Source of the DNA: Erysipelotrichaceae bacterium
GTDB lineage: Bacteria; Bacillota_I; Bacilli_A; Erysipelotrichales; Erysipelotrichaceae
DNA: 64,000 nt
Direction of reading: 5' to 3'
Assembly: GCA_015058955.1 (NCBI GenBank)
Contig: SVBJ01000002.1
Span: 90,988-154,987 of the forward strand
The notes under the pieces were generated by a model. That model worked only from the letters and a program-made list of their open reading frames with translations, did not search any database and was not told the DNA's origin. The position numbers and the translations under genes were made by a program. This document shows positions 56,689-64,000 of the stretch, in pieces (position 1 is the stretch's first letter; every line of letters begins with the position of its first letter).

Positions 56689-57376
56689 TCAGTTTGAAAG
56701 AGTGATCAACGTCTTGGGAGAAGAAAACCTCAGAAAGCTGCAGAACGCTCATGTGGCTGTTTTCGGTCTGGGAGGGGTTGGTTCTTTCAGTGTTGAAGCC
56801 TTAGCCAGAAGCGGGGTTGGAAAACTGACTCTGGTCGACAGGGATAAGATCGAACCAAGCAATCTGAACCGCCAGATTGAAGCTGTCATTGATACCGTAG
56901 GAACTGATAAGACTGAAGCCTTTGAGCAGAGACTGTTAAGCATCTGTCCTGATATTAAACTGATTAAGAAGAAAGTATCCGTTGATGAAAGCTCTGTTGA
57001 ATCATGTTTTGAGGAAAGAGTGGATTATGTCATAGATGCCATCGACAGTACTGATGGCAAGCTGGCCATCTGGAAGTACTGTCAGGAAAACGGGATACCT
57101 TTTGTTGCCTGTCTGGGAGCAGCCCGCAGGCTGGATCCGGAACAGCTGACCGTTACGACTCTGAATAAGACGGAAAAGGATCCGTTAGCCAGAAAGCTGA
57201 GATATCTGGCCAGACAGAAGGGAATGGACCTTAAGATAAAGGTGGTCTGTTCAAAGGAAGATCCATTGCCGATGAATGACAGCGGAGTGTTGGGATCAAT
57301 GATTTTTGTACCGGCAACAGCAGGTCTGATCTGCCGGAAGGAATGCATTAAGGAATTATTAGACATTGGAAAGTAA
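56681..57376 (+). CDS. tcdA: TcdA-like E1-fold tRNA t6A dehydratase
   Basis: A 231-residue ThiF/MoeB/HesA-type adenylating enzyme. TcdA (CsdL) members convert t6A37 in tRNA to its cyclic form. The nucleotide site is GLGGVGSFSVEALARSG, followed by TLVDRDKIEPSNLNRQ and YVIDAIDSTDGKLAI; the C-terminal half has LGAARRLDPEQ as in the family. ATG 56681 overlaps the miaA stop by 8 bases; a longer frame from 56621 would only copy the miaA end. Two genes modifying position 37 of tRNA are thus side by side. Confidence 0.88.
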   Translation: MDNQFERVINVLGEENLRKLQNAHVAVFGLGGVGSFSVEALARSGVGKLTLVDRDKIEPSNLNRQIEAVIDTVGTDKTEAFEQRLLSICPDIKLIKKKVSVDESSVESCFEERVDYVIDAIDSTDGKLAIWKYCQENGIPFVACLGAARRLDPEQLTVTTLNKTEKDPLARKLRYLARQKGMDLKIKVVCSKEDPLPMNDSGVLGSMIFVPATAGLICRKECIKELLDIGK

Positions 57377-57387
57377 TTGTGTATAAT
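57360..57387 (+). promoter_or_regulatory. Promoter for pth, possibly giving a leaderless mRNA
   Basis: TAGACA (57360-57365, five of six matches to TTGACA), 16-base spacing, and a perfect TATAAT at 57382-57387. The box ends 7 bases before the pth ATG. Confidence 0.5.
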
Positions 57388-57394
57388 TAAGCGT

Positions 57395-57973
57395 ATGAAA
57401 CTGATAGTTGGTTTGGGAAATCCCGGAAAAGAATATGAAAACACCAGGCATAATACCGGGTTCTTATGCCTTGATAAAGTTGCACGGGCTCTGGATGTAA
57501 AGGTAAACCGCAGAGCTTTTAATGCACTGATCGGCAAGACTACATACAGGGGTGAACAGGTGATCCTGATGAAGCCGCAGACTTTCATGAACCTTTCAGG
57601 GGAAGCCGTAGGCAAGGCAGTAAGATATTATCATCTGGATCCCACCAGTGATGTTCTGGTGGTTTACGATGACCTGGATCTGCCTGTTGGGAATCTGCGC
57701 TTAAGAGAAGGCGGCAGTGCCGGAGGGCACAATGGCATCAAGAGCATCATTGCCCATCTTTCCACCCAGCAGTTCTGCCGTATCAGAGTCGGAATCGGTT
57801 CAGATAAGAAAGAAGATACCAGAGACTATGTCTTATCAGGTTTCTGGGGTGAAGACATTGAAAAATGGCAGGGTGCCATTGATGAAGCATCCAAGGCCTG
57901 TGTTGAGTTCATCAATAACAGGTTCCAGGATGTAATGAACAGACATAACAGAAGAAACAAGGCTGGTGCATGA
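57395..57973 (+). CDS. pth: Peptidyl-tRNA hydrolase
   Basis: A 192-residue enzyme that frees tRNA from stalled peptidyl-tRNA. The N terminus KLIVGLGNPGKEYENTRHNT carries the substrate Asn and catalytic His; FMNLSGEAV and the DDLDLPVG aspartates follow, then GGSAGGHNGIKSI. ATG 57395 begins the protein exactly at the conserved strand; the frame's earlier TTG (57377) would add six unrelated residues. No Shine-Dalgarno match lies within 5-13 bases of this ATG, which fits a leaderless start from the promoter at 57360-57387. Confidence 0.95.
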   Translation: MKLIVGLGNPGKEYENTRHNTGFLCLDKVARALDVKVNRRAFNALIGKTTYRGEQVILMKPQTFMNLSGEAVGKAVRYYHLDPTSDVLVVYDDLDLPVGNLRLREGGSAGGHNGIKSIIAHLSTQQFCRIRVGIGSDKKEDTRDYVLSGFWGEDIEKWQGAIDEASKACVEFINNRFQDVMNRHNRRNKAGA

Positions 57974-59184
57974 TTATGGAAATGAACATCAGAGATCAGG
58001 CATATGTAACTGTAACCAAAAAGGGAGAACGCTGGTTAAGAAACGGGCATCCCTGGGTATATGAAAGTGACATTGACAGCATCATCGGTGAATACAGTAA
58101 CGGTGACATCGTTACTGTTTTGTCTCCTAAAGGCAAGTACATCGGCAGCGGTCTGATGTCCGACTACAGCAAGATCAGAGTCAGGCTGATAAGCCGTGAA
58201 CATAATCTGGTATACGATGAAGCTTTCTGGAAAAGAAGGATCGAACATGCCTGGAATTACCGCAAGACCGTAATGAAGGATCAGTTGTCCTGCTGCCGCA
58301 TCATCTTCGGGGAATCAGACTTCTTCCCGGGACTGACGGTAGACCGCTTCAATGACATCCTGGTAACCCAGACCCTTACCTATGGTATGGAAGAACTGAA
58401 AAAAACCATTTTCCCGCTGTTACTGGAAGTATTAAGGGAAGACGGTCAGGATATTAAGGGCATCTACGAAAGAAACGATGTAGCCATCAGGGATCTGGAA
58501 GAGTTACGTCAGTATAAAGGCTGGTTCTGTAAAGAAGAAGGCCTGGGGACTGAAACAGTCATTGAGGAAAACGGCATAAAGTATTACGTAGATGTGGAAA
58601 ACGGGCAGAAGACCGGATATTTCCTGGATCAGAAGAGAAACCGTGAAAGAGTAGGAAAAATAGCTGAAGGCAAGAGAGTGCTGGACTGCTTTACCCATAC
58701 CGGTTCCTTTGCGCTTAACTGTGCCAAAGGAAAGGCTGCCAAGGTTACGGCAGTTGACATCTCGGAAACAGCGATCAATCAGGCCAGAAAGAATGCAGAA
58801 TTGAACGGATTGAATATCAATTTCGTCGTTGATAATGTCTTTGAGTATCTGGATAAGGTCAATAAAAAGGAATATGATCTGATTATTCTGGATCCTCCTG
58901 CCTTTACTAAGAGCCGTCAGACGGTAAACAATGCCTACAACGGATATCTGGAAATCAATACCAAGGCGATGAAGCTACTGCCTAAGGGCGGATATCTGGC
59001 AACCTGTTCATGTTCACATTTCATGCCTCATGAACTGTTTGAAAAGATGCTCAGCGAAGCCAGCATAAAGACAGGCATTCAGATGAGAATGGTATCCGTA
59101 TCCCAACAAGCAGAAGACCATCCGATCATGGTAAATGTACCGGAGACAGATTATCTAAAATTCTATATTTTGCAGATACTTTAA
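57970..59184 (+). CDS. RlmI-like class I rRNA (cytosine-5) methyltransferase
   Basis: A 404-residue SAM-dependent methyltransferase with an N-terminal PUA domain (residues about 10-85; WLRNGHPWVYESDI) and a Rossmann methyltransferase domain. Motifs are GYFLDQKRNRERV, VLDCFTHTGSFALNCA (SAM site), NVFEYLD, DPPAFTKSR and the cysteine motif ATCSCSHFM. RlmI modifies C1962 of 23S rRNA in E. coli; the exact target here is inferred from family. ATG 57970 overlaps the pth stop (ATGA); ATG 57976 is an alternative. Confidence 0.9.
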   Translation: MIMEMNIRDQAYVTVTKKGERWLRNGHPWVYESDIDSIIGEYSNGDIVTVLSPKGKYIGSGLMSDYSKIRVRLISREHNLVYDEAFWKRRIEHAWNYRKTVMKDQLSCCRIIFGESDFFPGLTVDRFNDILVTQTLTYGMEELKKTIFPLLLEVLREDGQDIKGIYERNDVAIRDLEELRQYKGWFCKEEGLGTETVIEENGIKYYVDVENGQKTGYFLDQKRNRERVGKIAEGKRVLDCFTHTGSFALNCAKGKAAKVTAVDISETAINQARKNAELNGLNINFVVDNVFEYLDKVNKKEYDLIILDPPAFTKSRQTVNNAYNGYLEINTKAMKLLPKGGYLATCSCSHFMPHELFEKMLSEASIKTGIQMRMVSVSQQAEDHPIMVNVPETDYLKFYILQIL

Positions 59185-59193
59185 TCTCGAAAT

Positions 59194-59225
59194 AACCGGA
59201 AAAGATTCAATTTACCGGTTTTTTT
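59194..59225 (+). terminator. Intrinsic terminator of the housekeeping operon
   Basis: Stem AACCGG/CCGGTT, extended past one A/A mismatch by AAA/TTT, then a run of Ts from 59219 to 59225. Confidence 0.85.
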
Positions 59226-59285
59226 GATGCCAGAATCCTGTGATGCGGGGAAAGACTGTACTGGTAAACCAAAACCTTTATAAGA

Positions 59286-59291
59286 TATAAT
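59286..59291 (+). promoter_or_regulatory. -10 box for the CWB2 gene at 59315
   Basis: Perfect TATAAT in an A/T-rich stretch; no convincing -35. AAGGAG at 59303-59309 is the ribosome site. Confidence 0.45.
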
Positions 59292-59314
59292 AAAATATAT
59301 TTAAGGAGAATTAA

Positions 59315-62300
59315 ATGATGCCGATAAGTATGAAGATGAAGAAAATAACTGTTGTTTTATTATCCGTACTGATTTTGCTGGTGAACTTATCAGTTCCTGC
59401 AAAGGCAGAGGAGATTGTATTAAGTACAAATCAGACAAAATACAGAATGAATGATCCAATCCTGGTAACTGCTAGTGGAGGTGTCTGGGTTGGTGCATAT
59501 AAATATGGTGAAGACCCTAGTGTTGAACAAGGACGATATTTCTATCGTTTTGATGTAAATGGTGAAACGCAGAATCTGTATAATGGACAAATGGGAAATC
59601 GTGGAACCAGTTTCATTGCAACCATTCCAAAGTCGCTGGGAAGACGGGACATATTCCTGTTTGGAGATGAAGGGTATGACAATGTTTTAGCGAAGGTAAC
59701 CATTCAGATCGTAAGTACTATCGGCGAATCTTCTCTGAGTACCAAATCAGTACATCCTTTTGGCTCAGATGTATATATTCAGGCATACAGTAATGAAAGA
59801 GATGCCTGGGTAGGTGTTTATTCCGGCAGTTACTCATTAGCTGATGACTTAAAGGCTTTGACACCGGTTCATAGATGGTATGTCTGTCACAGAAACAATG
59901 AAGGCGACTATGTTTCAGGATTGGAAATCGGTGATTACACAGTCGCACTGTATAAGGAAAATGGCATAGTTGACAAACTCGTACATTTTTACGTCGGCAG
60001 CAGTGATGAGATATTGGCTACAGACATGCAGACATATTATCTGGACAGTCCGGTACTTGTTACTACAACGGACTATTTTGAAAACGGATGGGTTGGTCTG
60101 TATGAAAAAGGAGCGGGATATGACCCTGCAAACGGGGGAGTGGTTCCTATCTATCAATATGAGCTGACAGAAGAACAGCCACAGGAGCAGAACATTCTTG
60201 AGGGAACTGCCAACAGAGCGGAAGATTATAAGGCTGGAGAATATACGGTTGTACTGTTTGCTGACGAAACGTATGAAAACAGCATTGCTTCAAAAGACAT
60301 TACTGTAATTGACAGTGTTGCACCTTCACTGTCAACAAATGCAGAAAAATACAGAATGAATGACCCTATTTGGGTAAGTGCCAAAGGGGGAGTATGGGTT
60401 GGTGCCTATAGAGTCGGTGAAGATCCTGCAGACAAGAAGGATCAATTCTTCTATCGCTTTGATGTAGATGGAGAAACACATAACATATACAGTGGAGAGC
60501 TTGGATATCGCCCGGGAACATTTGTTGCAACAATTCCGCATTCTCGGGGAAAACGGGATATTATCCTGTTTGGAGATGAAGGATATGAAAAAATATTGGG
60601 CAGAGTTACTGTTCAGATCGTATCAACCATTGGAGATTCTGTATTAAATACAGAAGAACGGTATTCTTCAGATGATAATGTTTTTGTGGATGTCTACAGT
60701 AACCAGAGAGATGCCTGGGTAGGCATATATAAGGGGCAGTATGATGAAAACACCCGGTTTGACAAGATTGAACCATATGAGAAATGGTTTGTCTGCCATA
60801 GAGATAATACAGGAGTAGATCTTGGCAAGCTTGGTGAAGGATATTATACAGCGGTTTTATATCAGAATTCTGGATATACGATTGACCTGATTACCGGATT
60901 CAAGGTTGGAAATGATGAGAACATGCTGGTAACGGATAAAGATACCTATGAATTGAATGAACCAATCAACGTTACCACAAACTGCCTCAACGGCAATGCC
61001 TGGATTGGACTATATTTAAGAGAAGACTGGGCAAAACTGAAGGATAACAATCCTTTACCTGTTTATCAGTACACATTGTCTGCTCAACAGCCTGAAACCA
61101 GAAACATTCTGACCGGTACGGCTAACCGCCCTGATGATTATGTGCCGGGTTCCTATGTTGTAGCTTTATTTGGCAGTTCAGGAACGGATCATGTCCTGAA
61201 GACAAAGGAAATAACCATTAACGAATCAACCATACCGGCTGATATTGTATATACTAAGGTAACCTGTACGGGTTATGGATATGTTAAGATCTTTACTTAT
61301 AACGGTTCATCATATTATGAACTGCAGGAACCTCTGGGACACGATTTCGGTGAATGGACATATGATCCCGAAGTAAGAGCTCACATGCATTCCTGCAAAC
61401 GCTGTGGAATCTCTGAACATGCTGAATGCATCTTTGACGATGGTGAACTCATTCAGGTTCCAACAATCAGTCAGCCGGGCATGAAGAAGTATACCTGCAG
61501 TATCTGCGGGGGAACTTATACGGAAGAAGTTGCCTATCAGGGCATTCAATATGAACGTATTTTCGGAGATAACAGATATGCTACAGCCTTCAAAACTGCT
61601 GATGAACTGAAGAAAGTTCTCGGAATTGAGAAGTTTGAGGCAATCGTCATAGCCAGCGGTCTGAATTTTGCAGATGCCTTATCAGGTGCATATTTTGCCA
61701 ATAAGGTTAATGCTCCTATTCTGCTGGTTAATGACAGCGCTGACAAGATAGCCATGACAAAGGATTATGTAAAAGCAAATCTGGCAAAGGATGGCATGGT
61801 CTATATTCTTGGCGGTCCTCGGGCAGTAAGCAACAAGTACGAAACCGAACTCAGCAGGTATAAGGTCAAGAGACTGGCCGGAAATACCAGGTACGAAACA
61901 AACCTGGTAATCCTTGAAGAAGCACAGGTTGCCAGTGAGAATATTCTGATATGTACAGGAAACAGTTTCGCTGACAGTTTATCAGCTTCATCCATCGAAA
62001 GACCGATCCTGCTGGTTAAGGATAAGCTTAATGATAAGCAGCTGAAGTTCCTGAAAGATCACAACAAATCGAGATATTACATAATCGGCGGAGAAAAAGC
62101 TGTTAGTACTGAGGTTGAAAATCAGATCAGAAGCATCCGCTCATACAGAAGACTTGCCGGGGCAAACAGATACGAAACATCTGTACTGATAGCTCAGGAA
62201 TTCTTTAAGAAACCTTCACTGGCAGTAATGGCCTATGGCAAGGAGTTCCCTGATGGACTGTGTGGCGGACCTTTAGCCGCTGCTCTGGATGTTCCAATCA

Positions 62301-63817
62301 TTCTGGCAGAAGAAAGCAGAAAAGAAGAGGCTTCACAGTACTGCCATAACAACTATGTTTCACATGGAATAGTACTGGGTGGCCAGGTGCGTTTATCTGA
62401 TAAGGCAGTAGAATACATACTTACTGATGAACAGGAAGTAGTTGTTAAGAATGAATATCGCATTATTTATATGCTGGATGGCGGCGTAAATAACATTAAT
62501 AACCCTCTGAAGTATAAGACAAGAACAAGTGTAAAACTTTTTGATCCTACCAAGGTTGGCTGTCTGTTTGGTGGATGGTGCATTGATGAAGAATGCGATT
62601 TGCCATTCCGTGGGTTTACGGAGACTACGACCGGAGATGTAACTCTTTATGCAAAGTGGATACCGGAGCCTCTTAATGTTACAATTGATGGCAATGCCAA
62701 CATGATCTGGTCATGGTGGTATTCACCTCAGGCGATTTCACATGAAAACAAGCTTTACTGGGGCTTTGCTGATAACAATGGTTACAGTGGCATAGCTGAG
62801 TATGACAGAACAACCGGTAAGACAAGAAAAACCTTCCTGAAGAAGGTTGAAAAAGTCGATGACCATAATGGCGTTGGCATTACCGTAATGGATGATGGAA
62901 CCATTCTGTGTGCATTTGCAGGCGGTCATAATACTGACAGGTTGATTCATATCCGTCTGTCTAATGAACCATACAATGTGGAAAGATTCGACAGAGAGAT
63001 AATTCTGGAATCTGCAGAGAATACCTGTTATGGTCAGCTTCTGCACTATGACGGAAAGATATATCTCTTCTACCGCCTGAGCAATAAGCGTTGGCGGTAC
63101 CGCAGCAGTAAGGATGGAATAAATTGGACTGATGAGGTAGTACTTGTCAACGCTGATGAACAGTATTACTGCAAGTTTGTTGAAACAACACAGAAAGGGT
63201 TATTCAGAGTAGTCATGTATGCTAACCCGGCAGGAACGGATACCAACATCCGTATGGGATTCTTTGATCCTGACAGAGGAGTATTACTGAATTCTGATGC
63301 AAAAACAGAATTGGGTACATCGAGGGTATCCTTCAGATCTTTTGACATCATAATTCCTACACCGGGAACAATGACACAGAGAATGTTTGACGTTGCAGTA
63401 ACTGATCCTGATAAACCACGTATTCTGACAGCAGAATTTGTAAATACAACAAGTTCTCTGGACAGCATTTATAAACTGTATGACAGCGGCAAGACCACGG
63501 TAATATGTCATGGTGGACATCCGTTATGGAATCCAAAATACCAGCTTGGTGCATCCTTCATGGGTAACGATCAGATCGTTGTCGGCAGAAATGAATCAGA
63601 TACTGACTACATAGAACTGTACAGCATCGGAGCTGACGGTTCAGTTAATCTGGCAAAGTCAATTTATTCGGAAGATACCAATAATTACAATGTCCGTAAT
63701 GGCCGCCCAATTGCTGACATTAATGGAAAAGCAATTCTGTGGCACAGAGGATATTATGATGAAGCTGTTTATACAAGATTCGATACGGAATCCATGATTT
63801 ATTATCTGGATAACTGA
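59315..63817 (+). CDS. Secreted CWB2 protein with C-terminal beta-propeller
   Basis: A 1500-residue exported protein, signal peptide about 1-32 (SVPAKAEE). Residues 36-337 and 339-645 are two copies of a three-module unit built from WVGAY/WVGVY/WVGLY modules (LSTNQTKYRMNDPILVTASG in the first, LSTNAEKYRMNDPIWVSAKG in the second). A CxxC segment (SCKRCGISEHAECIF, TCSICGGTYTEE) follows. Three CWB2 repeats lie at about 745-1045, unusually not at the C terminus. Next is a Listeria-Bacteroides repeat (Flg_new) at about 1047-1115, with VGCLFGGWCIDEECDLPF and LYAKW. Residues 1119-1498 look like a BNR-type propeller (YWGFADNNGYSGIAEYDRTT; VDDHNGVGITVMDDGTILCA), similar from memory to the BNR_4 family found in some polysaccharide lyases. 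Polysaccharide binding or cleavage is inferred, not shown. Confidence 0.87.
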   Translation: MMPISMKMKKITVVLLSVLILLVNLSVPAKAEEIVLSTNQTKYRMNDPILVTASGGVWVGAYKYGEDPSVEQGRYFYRFDVNGETQNLYNGQMGNRGTSFIATIPKSLGRRDIFLFGDEGYDNVLAKVTIQIVSTIGESSLSTKSVHPFGSDVYIQAYSNERDAWVGVYSGSYSLADDLKALTPVHRWYVCHRNNEGDYVSGLEIGDYTVALYKENGIVDKLVHFYVGSSDEILATDMQTYYLDSPVLVTTTDYFENGWVGLYEKGAGYDPANGGVVPIYQYELTEEQPQEQNILEGTANRAEDYKAGEYTVVLFADETYENSIASKDITVIDSVAPSLSTNAEKYRMNDPIWVSAKGGVWVGAYRVGEDPADKKDQFFYRFDVDGETHNIYSGELGYRPGTFVATIPHSRGKRDIILFGDEGYEKILGRVTVQIVSTIGDSVLNTEERYSSDDNVFVDVYSNQRDAWVGIYKGQYDENTRFDKIEPYEKWFVCHRDNTGVDLGKLGEGYYTAVLYQNSGYTIDLITGFKVGNDENMLVTDKDTYELNEPINVTTNCLNGNAWIGLYLREDWAKLKDNNPLPVYQYTLSAQQPETRNILTGTANRPDDYVPGSYVVALFGSSGTDHVLKTKEITINESTIPADIVYTKVTCTGYGYVKIFTYNGSSYYELQEPLGHDFGEWTYDPEVRAHMHSCKRCGISEHAECIFDDGELIQVPTISQPGMKKYTCSICGGTYTEEVAYQGIQYERIFGDNRYATAFKTADELKKVLGIEKFEAIVIASGLNFADALSGAYFANKVNAPILLVNDSADKIAMTKDYVKANLAKDGMVYILGGPRAVSNKYETELSRYKVKRLAGNTRYETNLVILEEAQVASENILICTGNSFADSLSASSIERPILLVKDKLNDKQLKFLKDHNKSRYYIIGGEKAVSTEVENQIRSIRSYRRLAGANRYETSVLIAQEFFKKPSLAVMAYGKEFPDGLCGGPLAAALDVPIILAEESRKEEASQYCHNNYVSHGIVLGGQVRLSDKAVEYILTDEQEVVVKNEYRIIYMLDGGVNNINNPLKYKTRTSVKLFDPTKVGCLFGGWCIDEECDLPFRGFTETTTGDVTLYAKWIPEPLNVTIDGNANMIWSWWYSPQAISHENKLYWGFADNNGYSGIAEYDRTTGKTRKTFLKKVEKVDDHNGVGITVMDDGTILCAFAGGHNTDRLIHIRLSNEPYNVERFDREIILESAENTCYGQLLHYDGKIYLFYRLSNKRWRYRSSKDGINWTDEVVLVNADEQYYCKFVETTQKGLFRVVMYANPAGTDTNIRMGFFDPDRGVLLNSDAKTELGTSRVSFRSFDIIIPTPGTMTQRMFDVAVTDPDKPRILTAEFVNTTSSLDSIYKLYDSGKTTVICHGGHPLWNPKYQLGASFMGNDQIVVGRNESDTDYIELYSIGADGSVNLAKSIYSEDTNNYNVRNGRPIADINGKAILWHRGYYDEAVYTRFDTESMIYYLDN
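59420..61250 (+). repeat. Tandem duplication of a 303-residue unit
   Basis: Copy A starts at 59420 and copy B at 60329, a period of 909 bases. Both contain KYRMNDPI, the YFYRFDVNGET/FFYRFDVDGET strand, FLFGDEGY/ILFGDEGY and VTIQIVSTIG/VTVQIVSTIG in the same order. Confidence 0.8.
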
Positions 63818-63835
63818 TGACAAGATAATGGTTTT

Positions 63836-63863
63836 GAAAGCCAGTCTGAGAAGACTGGCTTTC
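63836..63863 (+). terminator. Strong hairpin after the CWB2 gene, weak T tail
   Basis: A perfect 12-bp stem GAAAGCCAGTCT/AGACTGGCTTTC with loop GAGA lies 18 bases after the stop. The downstream side reads ATAATGG, with no T run, so it may pause or protect RNA more than terminate. Confidence 0.6.
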
Positions 63864-63923
63864 ATAATGGTTAGCTTTAAACCATTGGAGATGTTAAGTG
63901 TGTTAATGCTTTGAAATACAAGG

Positions 63924-63929
63924 TATAAT
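63924..63929 (+). promoter_or_regulatory. -10 box for the gene starting at 63970
   Basis: Perfect TATAAT; the -35 position at 17-base spacing (TGTTAA) is a weak match. AGGG at 63957-63960 is a ribosome site. Confidence 0.4.
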
Positions 63930-63969
63930 CATGCTAAGTTCTGTCAAGTGTTTTTTAGGGAATAATAAG

Positions 63970-64000
63970 ATGAATAATCAGCGCATGATGAAAAAAGCGG
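63970..64000 (+). CDS. 5' end of a further gene (partial)
   Basis: ATG at 63970 with AGGG 9 bases upstream and a TATAAT about 40 bases before it. Only MNNQRMMKKA is inside the window. The basic start could precede a signal peptide or membrane helix, but no family can be named. Confidence 0.5.
   Translation, partial: MNNQRMMKKA

Noticed and set aside
9091..63817. LPXTG sortase signals or SLH domains on the surface proteins
   Set aside because: I found no LPXTG followed by a hydrophobic tail and no SLH motif; all eight rely on CWB2 modules.

Overview
The window looks like a chromosomal segment of a low-to-mid GC Gram-positive (Firmicutes) bacterium. Genes are packed on one strand, Shine-Dalgarno sites are of the AGGAGG type, and promoters have TATAAT -10 boxes. 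MutL carries the endonuclease motif. Secreted proteins end in triple cell-wall-binding-2 (CWB2) modules instead of LPXTG or SLH anchors. My guess is Erysipelotrichia or a related Clostridia-like commensal, but the sequence alone does not settle the family. No rRNA, tRNA, CRISPR array or insertion sequence was seen. No gap between genes exceeds 300 bases.

Region 1 (1-18.5 kb) is most of a surface polysaccharide operon that started upstream of the window. In order it holds a CapE-CapF-CapG cassette for UDP-N-acetyl-L-fucosamine, a GT4 glycosyltransferase, a Wzx-type flippase, a LytR-CpsA-Psr (LCP) wall ligase, a WbuB-like GT4, a secreted LRR/CWB2 protein, a Stealth-family sugar-phosphate transferase, another GT4, a second flippase, a UDP-glucose dehydrogenase and two more glycosyltransferases. 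A hairpin terminator at 18469-18495 closes it. No initiating phosphoglycosyl transferase and no Wzy polymerase lie in the window.

Region 2 (18.5-47.5 kb) is a row of six secreted CWB2 proteins, mostly with their own promoter and terminator. They carry very different cargo: LRR (DUF285) arrays with Ig-like domains, a repeated 'WVGLY' module, a glycosidase-like barrel fused to a metallophosphoesterase, and a 4240-residue giant. The giant has a transglutaminase-like domain, six LRR modules and, buried inside, what reads as the C-terminal half of a streptococcal AmiA/AliA-type oligopeptide-binding protein. Two smaller CWB2 proteins follow.

Region 3 (47.6-59.2 kb) is housekeeping: a MATE transporter, NudC-like Nudix hydrolase, PepT, NagA, a membrane-anchored thermonuclease, a HAD hydrolase, DUF1697, MutL, MiaA, a TcdA-like E1 enzyme, Pth and an RlmI-like methyltransferase, with several overlapping stops and starts. 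Region 4 (59.3-63.8 kb) is an eighth CWB2 protein, with the wall-binding module in the middle and a beta-propeller at the C terminus; a new gene begins at 63970.

Working model (inference): the operon makes a phosphodiester-containing, FucNAc- and probably uronate-containing wall polymer, LCP attaches it to peptidoglycan, and the eight CWB2 proteins dock on it. This parallels the C. difficile arrangement in which CWB2 modules bind the phosphate-containing polysaccharide PSII. One docked protein carries both a glycosidase-like and a phosphoesterase domain and could act on the same polymer.
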